A DNA stretch of 64,000 bases. Source: Georgenia wutianyii (GTDB lineage Bacteria; Actinomycetota; Actinomycetes; Actinomycetales; Actinomycetaceae). The translations under genes were made by a program, and so were the position numbers. Shown here piece after piece: positions 1 through 7,702 of this stretch. The notes below the pieces were generated by a model. That model worked only from the letters and a program-made list of their open reading frames with translations, did not search any database and was not told the origin of the DNA. Every line of letters starts with the position of its first letter. Within the stretch, counting starts at the first letter, position 1. The stretch covers positions 2,046,001-2,110,000 of the forward strand of contig NZ_CP040899.1 in the NCBI RefSeq assembly GCF_006349365.1, given 5' to 3'.

Positions 1-6
1 CCGCTC

Positions 7-924
7 GTGTGGCAGCTGCGCCGCAGCGTGGGGCTCCAGCGAGGGATGCTCGTCGCGGGCCTCGTGCTCTGCGCCGTCTTCGTCCTCACCGCCGTCCTCG
101 CGCCCGTCATCGCGCCGTACTCCTTCAACCAGCTCAGCGGCCCGGACGGCAGCTTCCCGCGTCAGGCGCCACCGTCGGCACAGTTCTGGTGGGGCACGAC
201 GGTGGGCGGCTACGACGTCTTCTCCCGGGTCGTGTGGGGGGCGCAGACGGCGCTCCTCACGGTGGTCCTCGCCGTCGTCGCCTCGCTCTTCCTCGGGGTG
301 GCACTCGGCCTCGTCTCCGGGTACCTCGGCGGATGGCTCGACCGCGTCCTCGTCACCGTCGCCGACGCGATCTACGCCTTCCCCTCCCTGCTCCTCGCCA
401 TCGTCGTGTCGATCATCATCTCCGGCGGTCAGTCGAGCTTCCTCGGCGGGATCGCGGCCGCCGCCATCTCCATCACCGTCGTCTTCGTGCCGCAGTACTT
501 CCGCGTCGTACGGGCCGAGACGGTGCGCCTCAAGGCCGAGCCGTTCGTCGAGTCGGCGCGCGTGCTCGGCGCCTCGACGCCGCGTGTCCTCTCGCGCCAC
601 GTGCTGCGCAACGCGACCCGCTCGCTGCCGCTCATCGTCACGCTCAACGCCTCCGAGGCGATCCTCACCCTCGCCGGCCTCGGCTTCCTCGGCTTCGGCA
701 TCAACCCCACCGCGGCCGCCGAGTGGGGCTACGACCTCAACAGGGCCATCTCCGACGTCGCGAGCGGCATCTGGTGGACGGGCGTCTTCCCCGGCGCCGC
801 CATCGTCCTGCTCGTCCTGGGCATCACCCTCGTCGGGGAGAGCCTCAACGACCTGTCCGACCCGAGGCTGCGCAGCCGGCGGCGCCCGCCCCGGCGCGCC
901 GCGACGACGGGAGCCGACGCATGA
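7..924 (+). CDS. Dipeptide/oligopeptide ABC transporter permease, DppC type (start may lie upstream)
   Basis: This is an inner-membrane permease subunit of a peptide-type ABC importer. The 305 residues show an N-terminal membrane helix (about residues 12-36), an extracytoplasmic loop, and several further hydrophobic helices. The cytoplasmic coupling loop (EPFVESARVLGAS, about residues 178-190) has the EAA-type pattern of the BPD_transp_1 fold. The family length is about 290-310 residues, so the protein is nearly full length. The frame is open to the left edge of the window and the GTG at base 7 has no visible ribosome site, so the real start may be outside. The stop overlaps the ATG of the next gene (ATGA), so the two are translated together. 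The matching DppB and binding protein are presumably upstream, out of view. Confidence 0.88.
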   Translation: MWQLRRSVGLQRGMLVAGLVLCAVFVLTAVLAPVIAPYSFNQLSGPDGSFPRQAPPSAQFWWGTTVGGYDVFSRVVWGAQTALLTVVLAVVASLFLGVALGLVSGYLGGWLDRVLVTVADAIYAFPSLLLAIVVSIIISGGQSSFLGGIAAAAISITVVFVPQYFRVVRAETVRLKAEPFVESARVLGASTPRVLSRHVLRNATRSLPLIVTLNASEAILTLAGLGFLGFGINPTAAAEWGYDLNRAISDVASGIWWTGVFPGAAIVLLVLGITLVGESLNDLSDPRLRSRRRPPRRAATTGADA

Positions 925-2624
925 GCCCCAGCGACCACGACGGCTCCCCCGTCGTCGAGATCCGCGACCTCCACGTGACGTTCGCGACCGACGGCGCGCC
1001 GGTGCACGCCGTCGACGGCGTCTCCCTGCACGTCGACCCGGGCGAGATCCTCGCCGTCGTCGGGGAGTCCGGGTCGGGCAAGACCGTCACCGCCAAGAGC
1101 GTGCTCGGGCTGCTCCCCGACAACGCCCGGGTCGACGGCGCGGTGGTCCTCGCCGGGCAGGACGTCCTGCGCCTGCGGCCGGCCGAGCTGCGCCGCGCCC
1201 GGGGGCGGGACGTGGCGATGGTCTTCCAGGAGCCCTCGACGGCCCTCAACCCGGTGTTCACCGTCGGGTGGCAGATCGCCGAGGGGCTGCGCGCGCACGG
1301 GACCTACTCGCGCGCCGAGGCCCGCGCCCGCGCCGTGGAGGTGCTCGGCCGGGTGGGGATCCCCGACCCGCAGACGCGGGTGGACCACTACCCCCACCAG
1401 TTCTCCGGCGGCCAGAAGCAGCGGATCGTCATCGCCATGGCGATGGCGCTGGAGCCGAGCGTCATCGTCGCCGACGAGCCGACGACGGCGCTGGACGTCA
1501 CCGTGCAGGCCGAGATCCTCGACCTGCTGCGCGCGGTGCGCGACGAGTTCGGCCGGGCGATCATCCTCATCACCCACAACATGGGAGTCGTCGCCGACCT
1601 CGCCGACCGGGTCGCGGTCATGTACCGGGGCGAGGTGGTCGAGCAGGCGCCCGCGCGCGAGCTGTTCGCCGCTCCGCAGCACGAGTACACCCGCCGGCTG
1701 CTCGCCGCCGTGCCGCGGCTCGGCGCGCACACCACCGACCGGGCGCCCGGCCGGTCGCCGGCCGCGGAGGCCGGTGAGCCTCTCGTGCGCGCCCGAGGCC
1801 TGGAGGTCGTGTACCCGGGGCGGCTGCGCCAGCCCGGGTTCCGCGCGGTGTCCGGGGTGGACCTCACGATCGCGCCGGGCGAGGTGCTCGGCCTGGTCGG
1901 TGAGTCCGGGTCCGGCAAGACGACGATCGGGCGGGCCATCGCCGGGCTCACCCGCGCGACCGGCGGGTCGCTGGAGGTGCTCGGTCAGGAGATGGTCGGC
2001 TTCCGGGAGCGCACCTTCCGGCCGCACCGCGCCCGGCTCGGGTTCGTCTTCCAGGACCCGGCGACGAGCTTCAACCCGCTCCTCACGGTCGGTGAGGCGA
2101 TCGCCGAGCCGCTGCTCATCCACGGCCGCGCGCGAGACGTTGCCGCGGCCCGGCCCAGGGTCCACGAGCTGCTCGACGCGGTCCACCTGCCCATCGCCTA
2201 CGCCGCCCGGTACCCGCACGAGCTGTCGGGCGGTCAGCGCCAGCGCGCGAGCCTGGCCCGTGCGCTCGCCCTGGACCCGGAGCTCCTCGTCGCCGACGAG
2301 CCGACGTCGGCGCTGGACGTCTCGGTGCAGGACAAGGTCCTCGAGGTGTTCGGTGAGCTCCAGCAGCGGCTCGGCTTCGCGACCCTGTTCATCAGCCACG
2401 ACCTCGCCGTCGTCGGGATGCTCGCCGACCGGATAGCCGTGCTCTACCGCGGCGAGCTGGTCGAGCTGGGCACCGGCACGCAGGTGCTCGGCGACCCGCA
2501 GCACCCCTACACGCGGCGGCTGCTCGCCTCGGTCCCGGTGCCGGACCCGGTGGAGCAGGAGGCGCGGCGCGCCGCGCTGGCGGCGCTCACCTCCGCGGTC
2601 CCCGAACCCAGCATCGTGCCGTAG
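921..2624 (+). CDS. Peptide ABC transporter, fused double ATP-binding protein (DppD-DppF type)
   Basis: This 567-residue protein carries two complete ABC ATPase domains in one chain. It would energise peptide uptake with the permease just upstream. The first half has Walker A GESGSGKT, signature SGGQKQR and Walker B with DEPTTALDV. The second half repeats these as GESGSGKT, SGGQRQR and DEPTSALDV. Peptide importers usually use two separate ATPases (DppD and DppF), each about 330 residues, so this is a natural fusion. The two D/F-type Cys-rich C-terminal tails are reduced or absent. The ATG overlaps the permease stop (ATGA). Since the neighbouring system's DppF is frameshifted, this fusion is a candidate substitute, but that is only inference. 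Confidence 0.92.
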   Translation: MSPSDHDGSPVVEIRDLHVTFATDGAPVHAVDGVSLHVDPGEILAVVGESGSGKTVTAKSVLGLLPDNARVDGAVVLAGQDVLRLRPAELRRARGRDVAMVFQEPSTALNPVFTVGWQIAEGLRAHGTYSRAEARARAVEVLGRVGIPDPQTRVDHYPHQFSGGQKQRIVIAMAMALEPSVIVADEPTTALDVTVQAEILDLLRAVRDEFGRAIILITHNMGVVADLADRVAVMYRGEVVEQAPARELFAAPQHEYTRRLLAAVPRLGAHTTDRAPGRSPAAEAGEPLVRARGLEVVYPGRLRQPGFRAVSGVDLTIAPGEVLGLVGESGSGKTTIGRAIAGLTRATGGSLEVLGQEMVGFRERTFRPHRARLGFVFQDPATSFNPLLTVGEAIAEPLLIHGRARDVAAARPRVHELLDAVHLPIAYAARYPHELSGGQRQRASLARALALDPELLVADEPTSALDVSVQDKVLEVFGELQQRLGFATLFISHDLAVVGMLADRIAVLYRGELVELGTGTQVLGDPQHPYTRRLLASVPVPDPVEQEARRAALAALTSAVPEPSIVP

Positions 2625-2713
2625 CGCGGCGCTGCGGCGGTCAGAAGGGGACGCCTTGCTCGCCGCGCCCCTGTCCGACTTCGCGTGCCCGACGAACGAC
2701 CTGGCTGTCGGCC

Positions 2714-3742
2714 TCAGCCGGTGAGCTCGCCGACCTCCAGGCCCGCTGCGACGTCCGCGACCTCGGAGCGCCACCATGGGGTCTCGACGAACCCGCGCTT
2801 GATGGTGAGCAGCTCGAGGGAGGCCGACCATCCGGTCACTCCGGGCAAAGCAGCCAGGGACTCGGTGGTGAACGCATAGAGGTCCTCGGTTCGCCGGGCG
2901 ATGACCTCCGCGACGAGGCAGTTGCCCCCGAGCGGCAGCGCGAGGTACCGCACCTCTGGGCGCCGCGCGAGCACCTGGGCGACCTCGGTGAGCCGGGCCG
3001 GCTCGACGTCGACCCGGAGCTGGATCTCGGACTCGAATCCGAGAGCGGCGGCCTGGACGAGGGTGACGACGTGGGCCCACCGGCGGGAGCGAAGGCGCTC
3101 GAAGCGGCGCCGCACGGTGCTCTCGTTGAGGCCGACCTCCTCGGCCACCTCCGCGAAGCTCGCCCGGCCGTCGAGCTTGAGCCGGTCGAGGATGGCCTCG
3201 TCGACGGCGTCGAAGGCGAACTCCTCGAACTCCCCCGTGTCCACCGGGTCGTCGGGCTGGAGCCCGAGGAGCTCGCGTGCCCAGTCGTGGCTCACCTTGT
3301 ACACGTGGAGGGTGAGCTCACCGATGACGGCCTCGACGCCGGGGATCGTCTGCACCTCGCGCACGACCGTGTGGTAGGCGCCGGCCTCCCTGGGGACCTG
3401 CACCTCGGCGATGATGTCGTGAGGGCCGGTGAGCAGCGTGACGAAGCGGACGTCGGGGCGCTCGGCGATCCGGCTCGCGACCGGGAGCGCCATCGTCGGC
3501 CCGCACTTGAGGCGCAGGAAGAAGAACTGGTGCGACTCGCTGCCACCCGCGCCGCGCATGACGGCGATCTTCAGCGCCCCCTCGTCGGTGAGCTGCTGGA
3601 CGCGCCGTGCCACGGTCGGCCCGGTCGTGCCGCAGAGGTCGGCGATCGCCGACCAGCTCGCCCGTCCGTCGAGCTGCAGCGCGGCGACGATCCGCCGGTC
3701 GAGGTCATCGAGGCTCCGGCCGGCGGGCGCGCCGTTGCTCAC
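2714..3742 (-). CDS. Lrp/AsnC-family regulator with two tandem DNA-binding/sensor units
   Basis: This is a transcription factor of the leucine-responsive family. Unlike the usual ~150-residue protein, it is 342 residues and contains two copies. The first copy has an N-terminal HTH (LDDLDRRIVAALQLDGR...) and RAM-like sensor, and the second begins about halfway with AVDEAILDRLKLDGR. The chosen start is the GTG at 3742, which overlaps the TGA of the upstream hydrolase (GTGA). An upstream in-frame start at 3796 would lie inside that gene. It is the last gene of the peptide-uptake operon, so it probably senses an amino acid or peptide product and controls this locus. The divergent promoter at 10.5-10.7 kb is the natural target. 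That regulation is inferred. Confidence 0.88.
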   Translation of the reverse strand: MSNGAPAGRSLDDLDRRIVAALQLDGRASWSAIADLCGTTGPTVARRVQQLTDEGALKIAVMRGAGGSESHQFFFLRLKCGPTMALPVASRIAERPDVRFVTLLTGPHDIIAEVQVPREAGAYHTVVREVQTIPGVEAVIGELTLHVYKVSHDWARELLGLQPDDPVDTGEFEEFAFDAVDEAILDRLKLDGRASFAEVAEEVGLNESTVRRRFERLRSRRWAHVVTLVQAAALGFESEIQLRVDVEPARLTEVAQVLARRPEVRYLALPLGGNCLVAEVIARRTEDLYAFTTESLAALPGVTGWSASLELLTIKRGFVETPWWRSEVADVAAGLEVGELTG

Positions 3743-4587
3743 GTCGCCTGCTTCGCCTCGACCTCGGAGAGGAACTCCCGCACGGTCTGGGTCCACAGCT
3801 CAGCTTCCTCGATCTGGGGGGAGTGTCCGGACTTCTCGAACACTACAAGGCGTGCGTCGGGGATGAGGGAGGCGATGGTCTCGCTGCACGACACCGGCGT
3901 GATCCAGTCGGTGCGACCCACGGTGACGAGCGTGGGACAGGTGACGCCGGGCAGTCTGTCCTTGATGTCGTAGTTCGGGATGTTGTGGGCGAAGGCGTAG
4001 TTGTGCGTCTCGTACCGGTAGGGAGTGGTCGCGACGATCCGCTCGACCTTCTGCGGGTTGTACTCGTAGTCGTAGAGCGGGAGGATCTCGCGCCAGCAGT
4101 CCCGCAGGTCGTCGTTGTCGCGCACCCGGCCCTCGTCGATGCGGTCGAGCTTCTCGACGTCGACCTTCACGCGGTCCGAGGCCAGGGCATTCTCCCGGGA
4201 GAGCTTCTCGTTCTGGCCGTCCGGCGAGGTGTCCCGCAGGACCATGGCGCGCACCCGGTCGGGGTAGCGGGTGGCGTACTCCATGGCGATGAACCCGCCG
4301 TAGGAGCCACCCGCGACGATGACCTGCTCGGCTCCGATCCACTCCCGGACCCCCTCGACGTCGGCCGCCCACTGCTCGTGGGTGAACGGACCGTTGCCCT
4401 CCGACTCCCCCGAGCCGCGGGCGTCGTACACGACGACGCGGTAGCTGTCGGCCAGGCGCCCGAAGCTCGTCCGTGGCTCGGCGCGCGACCCGAGGCCGGG
4501 CGCCCCGTGGAGCGCGATGAGCACCGGGGCGTCCTCGGGGCCGAGGACTTCCAGGGCGAGCTTGTTGCCGTTGATCTCGACGAACAC
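3739..4587 (-). CDS. Alpha/beta hydrolase, prolyl aminopeptidase-like
   Basis: This 282-residue cytoplasmic alpha/beta hydrolase resembles proline iminopeptidases (S33), which release N-terminal proline from peptides. Visible features are the HGAPG oxyanion loop, the nucleophile elbow GGSYGG (Ser near residue 97), an acidic residue in GRTDWITP and the late catalytic His in SGHSP. The GTG start at 4587 is preceded by AGGAGA at a suitable distance. It lies 22 bases after the M24 gene and overlaps the Lrp gene by GTGA, so it belongs to the peptide operon. Its company (M24 fold, M19 dipeptidase, peptide importer) supports a peptide substrate, but a related esterase or haloalkane-type activity cannot be excluded from sequence alone. 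Confidence 0.82.
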   Translation of the reverse strand: MFVEINGNKLALEVLGPEDAPVLIALHGAPGLGSRAEPRTSFGRLADSYRVVVYDARGSGESEGNGPFTHEQWAADVEGVREWIGAEQVIVAGGSYGGFIAMEYATRYPDRVRAMVLRDTSPDGQNEKLSRENALASDRVKVDVEKLDRIDEGRVRDNDDLRDCWREILPLYDYEYNPQKVERIVATTPYRYETHNYAFAHNIPNYDIKDRLPGVTCPTLVTVGRTDWITPVSCSETIASLIPDARLVVFEKSGHSPQIEEAELWTQTVREFLSEVEAKQAT

Positions 4588-4609
4588 GTGGGTCTCCTGT
4601 CGGTGGTGG

Positions 4610-5794
4610 TCAGGCGGTGATCGTGCAGTCGGCCAGCGACCGCGGGTAGGACGTGAGGGCCTCGGCACCCGTCTCAGTGACGAGCATCGAGTCGGAGATG
4701 CGGTAGCCGGCGTGCCCGGGCACGTAGATCCCGGGCTCGTTGGACACGACCATCCCCTCGGCGAGCGGGGTCGGGTCTCCGTCCTCGAGCCACGGCGGCT
4801 CGTGCATGCCCAGGCCGATGCCGTGGCCCTGCCTGTGCAGCACGTACTCCCCCAGCCCTGCGTCCATGAGCTCTGCGAGGCAGGCAGTGTTGGCGTCGCG
4901 ACAGGGCACCCCGGGCGCGATGGCGGAGGCGCCGACCTCCTGCGCCCGCCGCACGGCCTCGTGGTAGCGGGCCTGCTCCTCGGTGGGCTGCCCGATGACG
5001 AACGTGCGCTCGCACTCGACGAACCTGCCACCGACGGCGCAGCCGAGGGAGAGCATGAACGTGTCCCCCTCCTGCAGCCGGTAGCCCGACGGCAGTCCGT
5101 GCGGGTAGGAGGAGTTCGCCCCGCCGTAGACCAGTCCTCCGGCCATGAACCCGACGACGACGACGTCGCGGTGCTCCTCGTACATGACACCGGTGCCGAC
5201 CCTGCCGACAAGGGCCGCGAGCTCGGCCTCGGTGGGCAGCGGGTCGTCCGCGCGTAGGGCGTCGCGCACGGCTGCTACCCCGGCCTCGACCATGAGGTCG
5301 CTGATCCGCGCCGCTTCCCGGTGCAGGGCGATCTCCGCGGGTCGCTTGACGTACCTGCACGCCATGACGACGTCGGTGGGGACCGGCGCCACGTCCATCC
5401 CCTCCCGCATCATCCGCAGCCGCAGGAACGAGGAGGTGAGCGGGTGCCCCACCCGCCGTCCGGCGGCGAGCGCGGCGAGCGGGGCGAACGGGTTCGTCAC
5501 ACCGGGGTACTCGGCGTACTCCACGACCTGCGCGACCGCGCCCTGTGCCCGCGCGTAGCCGGCCTCGAGCCGGGGGACCAGGAGAACTGCGGGGCCGTCG
5601 ACCGGCAGCCAGACGGCCACGGGGCGTTCGGTGGGGTGGTGGAAGAAGCCGGTGAGGTAGGCGACGTCGTCGGGGTCATCGGTGAGGACGGCGTCCAGCC
5701 CTTCCGCTGTGGCGGCGGCGCGGACGGCGTCCTGCAGCACCTCGATCGTCTCGGCCGTGAGGCGCTGGGAGAACGCCGTCGTCTGGGCAGTCAT
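4610..5794 (-). CDS. M24-fold (Xaa-Pro peptidase/creatinase) protein with altered metal ligands
   Basis: This 394-residue protein has the two-domain layout of the M24 family: a creatinase-like N-terminal domain, then the C-terminal pita-bread domain. Family members are mostly dinuclear-metal aminopeptidases or prolidases, but creatinase itself is metal-free. The active-site His is kept in GHGIGL and one Glu in NEPGIY. Three of the usual five metal ligands differ: the first Asp is Ser (LSLG in place of LDLG), the second Asp is Glu (ECERTF), and the last Glu is Ser (ISDSMLVTE in place of IEDT). The protein is therefore probably not a standard prolidase. It could be a creatinase-like C-N hydrolase. 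It overlaps the DppC stop by ATGA within the peptide operon. Confidence 0.85.
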   Translation of the reverse strand: MTAQTTAFSQRLTAETIEVLQDAVRAAATAEGLDAVLTDDPDDVAYLTGFFHHPTERPVAVWLPVDGPAVLLVPRLEAGYARAQGAVAQVVEYAEYPGVTNPFAPLAALAAGRRVGHPLTSSFLRLRMMREGMDVAPVPTDVVMACRYVKRPAEIALHREAARISDLMVEAGVAAVRDALRADDPLPTEAELAALVGRVGTGVMYEEHRDVVVVGFMAGGLVYGGANSSYPHGLPSGYRLQEGDTFMLSLGCAVGGRFVECERTFVIGQPTEEQARYHEAVRRAQEVGASAIAPGVPCRDANTACLAELMDAGLGEYVLHRQGHGIGLGMHEPPWLEDGDPTPLAEGMVVSNEPGIYVPGHAGYRISDSMLVTETGAEALTSYPRSLADCTITA

Positions 5795-6723
5795 CGGGAG
5801 GTGCCTCCTCGGCGGGGGTTGCGGGCGTCGTTGTAGGCGGTGGACAGGAGCGTCGCGGACAGGACGAGCGCGAGGATGGCGAGGGAGGGAAACATGGTGA
5901 GCCACCAGGCGCTGGACATGGCACCGGACTGTTGCGCCTCGTAGAGGATCCGGCCCCACGACCACGTGTTCGGGTCACCGAGGCCGAGGAAGGCGAGCCC
6001 CGCGGCCGAGAGCACGGCCCGCGATGCGGTGAGGACGACTGAGACCGCGATGACGGGGGTGACGGCCGGCAGGACGTGGCGGGTGATGATCCACCACGGC
6101 GAGGTCGTCATGAGGCGGGCCGCGTCGACGTAGGGAAGCTGGACCACGGTGAGTGCCTGCGACCGGACCACCCGGGTGACCTCGGGCCAGGAGAAGGCGG
6201 CGATGACGACGATGATCGTCAGTGTGCTCGGTCCGACGAGCGCGGCGATGAGGATCATGAGCGGGAGAACGGGCAGCGAGAGCATGAGGTCGACGAGCGT
6301 GCTGAGCAGCGCGTCCAGCCGGCGGAAGTAGGCGCCGACGACGGCGAGCACGGTGCCGACGACGATGGCGAGGAACGACGCCGCTGCTGCGACGGCCAGG
6401 CTCTGGCGTGTTCCCCAGATGACCTCCGCGAGCACGTCACGGCCGAGGGCGTCGGTGCCGAACGGGTGGGTGAGGGAGGGCGGGGCGAGCAGGTCGCTGC
6501 CGTACCCGGAGGGGTAGGCCGCGAGGAGAGGCGCGGCGAGGGCGACAGCCACGAGGACCGCCATGACACCGAGCGCGAGCATGCCTAGCGGCTGACGCCG
6601 GAAGGCGCGCCAGGTAGCGCGGGCGGCGGTGGGGCGCTCCAGGGCCACCGGCTCGGTCAGTGCTCCGACGGCGCCGAGCGCGCCGGCCGGCTGCGCCGGC
6701 GTCGGGTCGGTCGTGGCGGTCAT
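5791..6723 (-). CDS. Peptide ABC transporter permease, DppC type
   Basis: This 310-residue permease belongs to the second peptide importer. It has a long polar N-terminus, a first helix near residues 52-73, an extracytoplasmic loop with HPFGTDALGRDVL (typical of DppC/OppC), and about five further helices. The EAA-type coupling loop (YVDAARLMTTSPWWI) docks onto the ATPases. The ATG start is set by an ATGA overlap with the DppB stop, and its own stop overlaps the M24 gene. It should pair with the DppB permease just upstream and with the DppD/DppF ATPases encoded divergently at 10.7-12.7 kb. The substrate is inferred to be small peptides from the accompanying peptidases. Confidence 0.92.
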   Translation of the reverse strand: MTATTDPTPAQPAGALGAVGALTEPVALERPTAARATWRAFRRQPLGMLALGVMAVLVAVALAAPLLAAYPSGYGSDLLAPPSLTHPFGTDALGRDVLAEVIWGTRQSLAVAAAASFLAIVVGTVLAVVGAYFRRLDALLSTLVDLMLSLPVLPLMILIAALVGPSTLTIIVVIAAFSWPEVTRVVRSQALTVVQLPYVDAARLMTTSPWWIITRHVLPAVTPVIAVSVVLTASRAVLSAAGLAFLGLGDPNTWSWGRILYEAQQSGAMSSAWWLTMFPSLAILALVLSATLLSTAYNDARNPRRGGTSR

Positions 6724-7682
6724 GCGGTCTTCACCCTTGGGTCGAGGACTCCGTAGACGAGGTCGGTGAGCATGTTCGCGACGACGACGGTCACCGCGAG
6801 GAGGAGAAAGGACCCCTGGAGGACCGGGAAGTCCAGCTGGGTCACCGCCTCGTAGATCCCCCGGCCGATGCCGGGGTAGGCGAAGACGGTCTCGGTGAGC
6901 ACCGCCCCACCGACGAGCGTCCCGAGCTGGAGGCCGATGAGCGTCGTCGCCGGGAGCAGCGCGTTGCGCAGCGCGTGCTTCCACAGCACCCGGCGGTAGG
7001 GCAGCCCGTTCGCCCGTGCCAGCGTGCAGTAGTCCTCACCGAGCGCGTCGATGAGCGTGGAGCGCATCGTCAGCACGTACGCGCCGAGCTGGATGAGCAT
7101 GAGCGAGAGAATCGGCAGGACGGCGTGGTGCAGCACGTTGCCGTACCACGCCATCCCGTAGACGCCGCGGTCGTAGGCGCCGCCGATCGGGAACCAGCCG
7201 AGCTGCAGCCCGAGCGTGTAGAGGAGGAAGACCCCGACGCTCGGGACGAAGAGCGACTGCGCGGTGACCCCGACCATCTGCACGAGACGGTCGAAGGCGC
7301 CCCCGGCACGGGAGGCGGCGAGAACCCCGAGCGGGATGCCGAGCAGCACCGTGAGCACCAGGGCCCCGGAGGCGAGCAGGAGCGTCCACGGCAGTCGCTC
7401 CATGAGCACCTCGGTCACCGGGACGGACTGGGTGAAGGAGATTCCGAGGTTGCCCTGAGCGAGCTGGCCGAGGTAGGCGAGGTACTGCACCGCCAGCGGC
7501 TGGTCGAGGCCGTACTGCTCGAGGAGGGCCGCCCGCTGGTCCGCGGTCATGTTCGGGCTCTGGATCGCCAGCGTGGGGTCACCGGGGAGCAGGCGCAGGA
7601 GAAGGAAGGTGACGGTGACCGCGAACCACACGGTCAGCAGCCCTCGTCCCACGCGCCGTAGCGCGAACGTTCCCATGGTCAT
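6720..7682 (-). CDS. Peptide ABC transporter permease, DppB type
   Basis: This 320-residue permease has the hallmarks of DppB/OppB: an N-terminal helix followed by LLPGDP, then about five membrane helices and the coupling loop containing DYCTLARANGLPYRRVLWKH. Two ATG codons lie close together (7682 and 7676). The upstream one is preferred because AGGAGG sits about ten bases before it. It follows the binding-protein gene by 20 bases and overlaps DppC by ATGA. Together with DppC it forms the membrane channel of the importer. Confidence 0.92.
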   Translation of the reverse strand: MTMGTFALRRVGRGLLTVWFAVTVTFLLLRLLPGDPTLAIQSPNMTADQRAALLEQYGLDQPLAVQYLAYLGQLAQGNLGISFTQSVPVTEVLMERLPWTLLLASGALVLTVLLGIPLGVLAASRAGGAFDRLVQMVGVTAQSLFVPSVGVFLLYTLGLQLGWFPIGGAYDRGVYGMAWYGNVLHHAVLPILSLMLIQLGAYVLTMRSTLIDALGEDYCTLARANGLPYRRVLWKHALRNALLPATTLIGLQLGTLVGGAVLTETVFAYPGIGRGIYEAVTQLDFPVLQGSFLLLAVTVVVANMLTDLVYGVLDPRVKTA

Positions 7683-7702
7683 GTCGGGCAGCCCTCCTCG
7701 GC

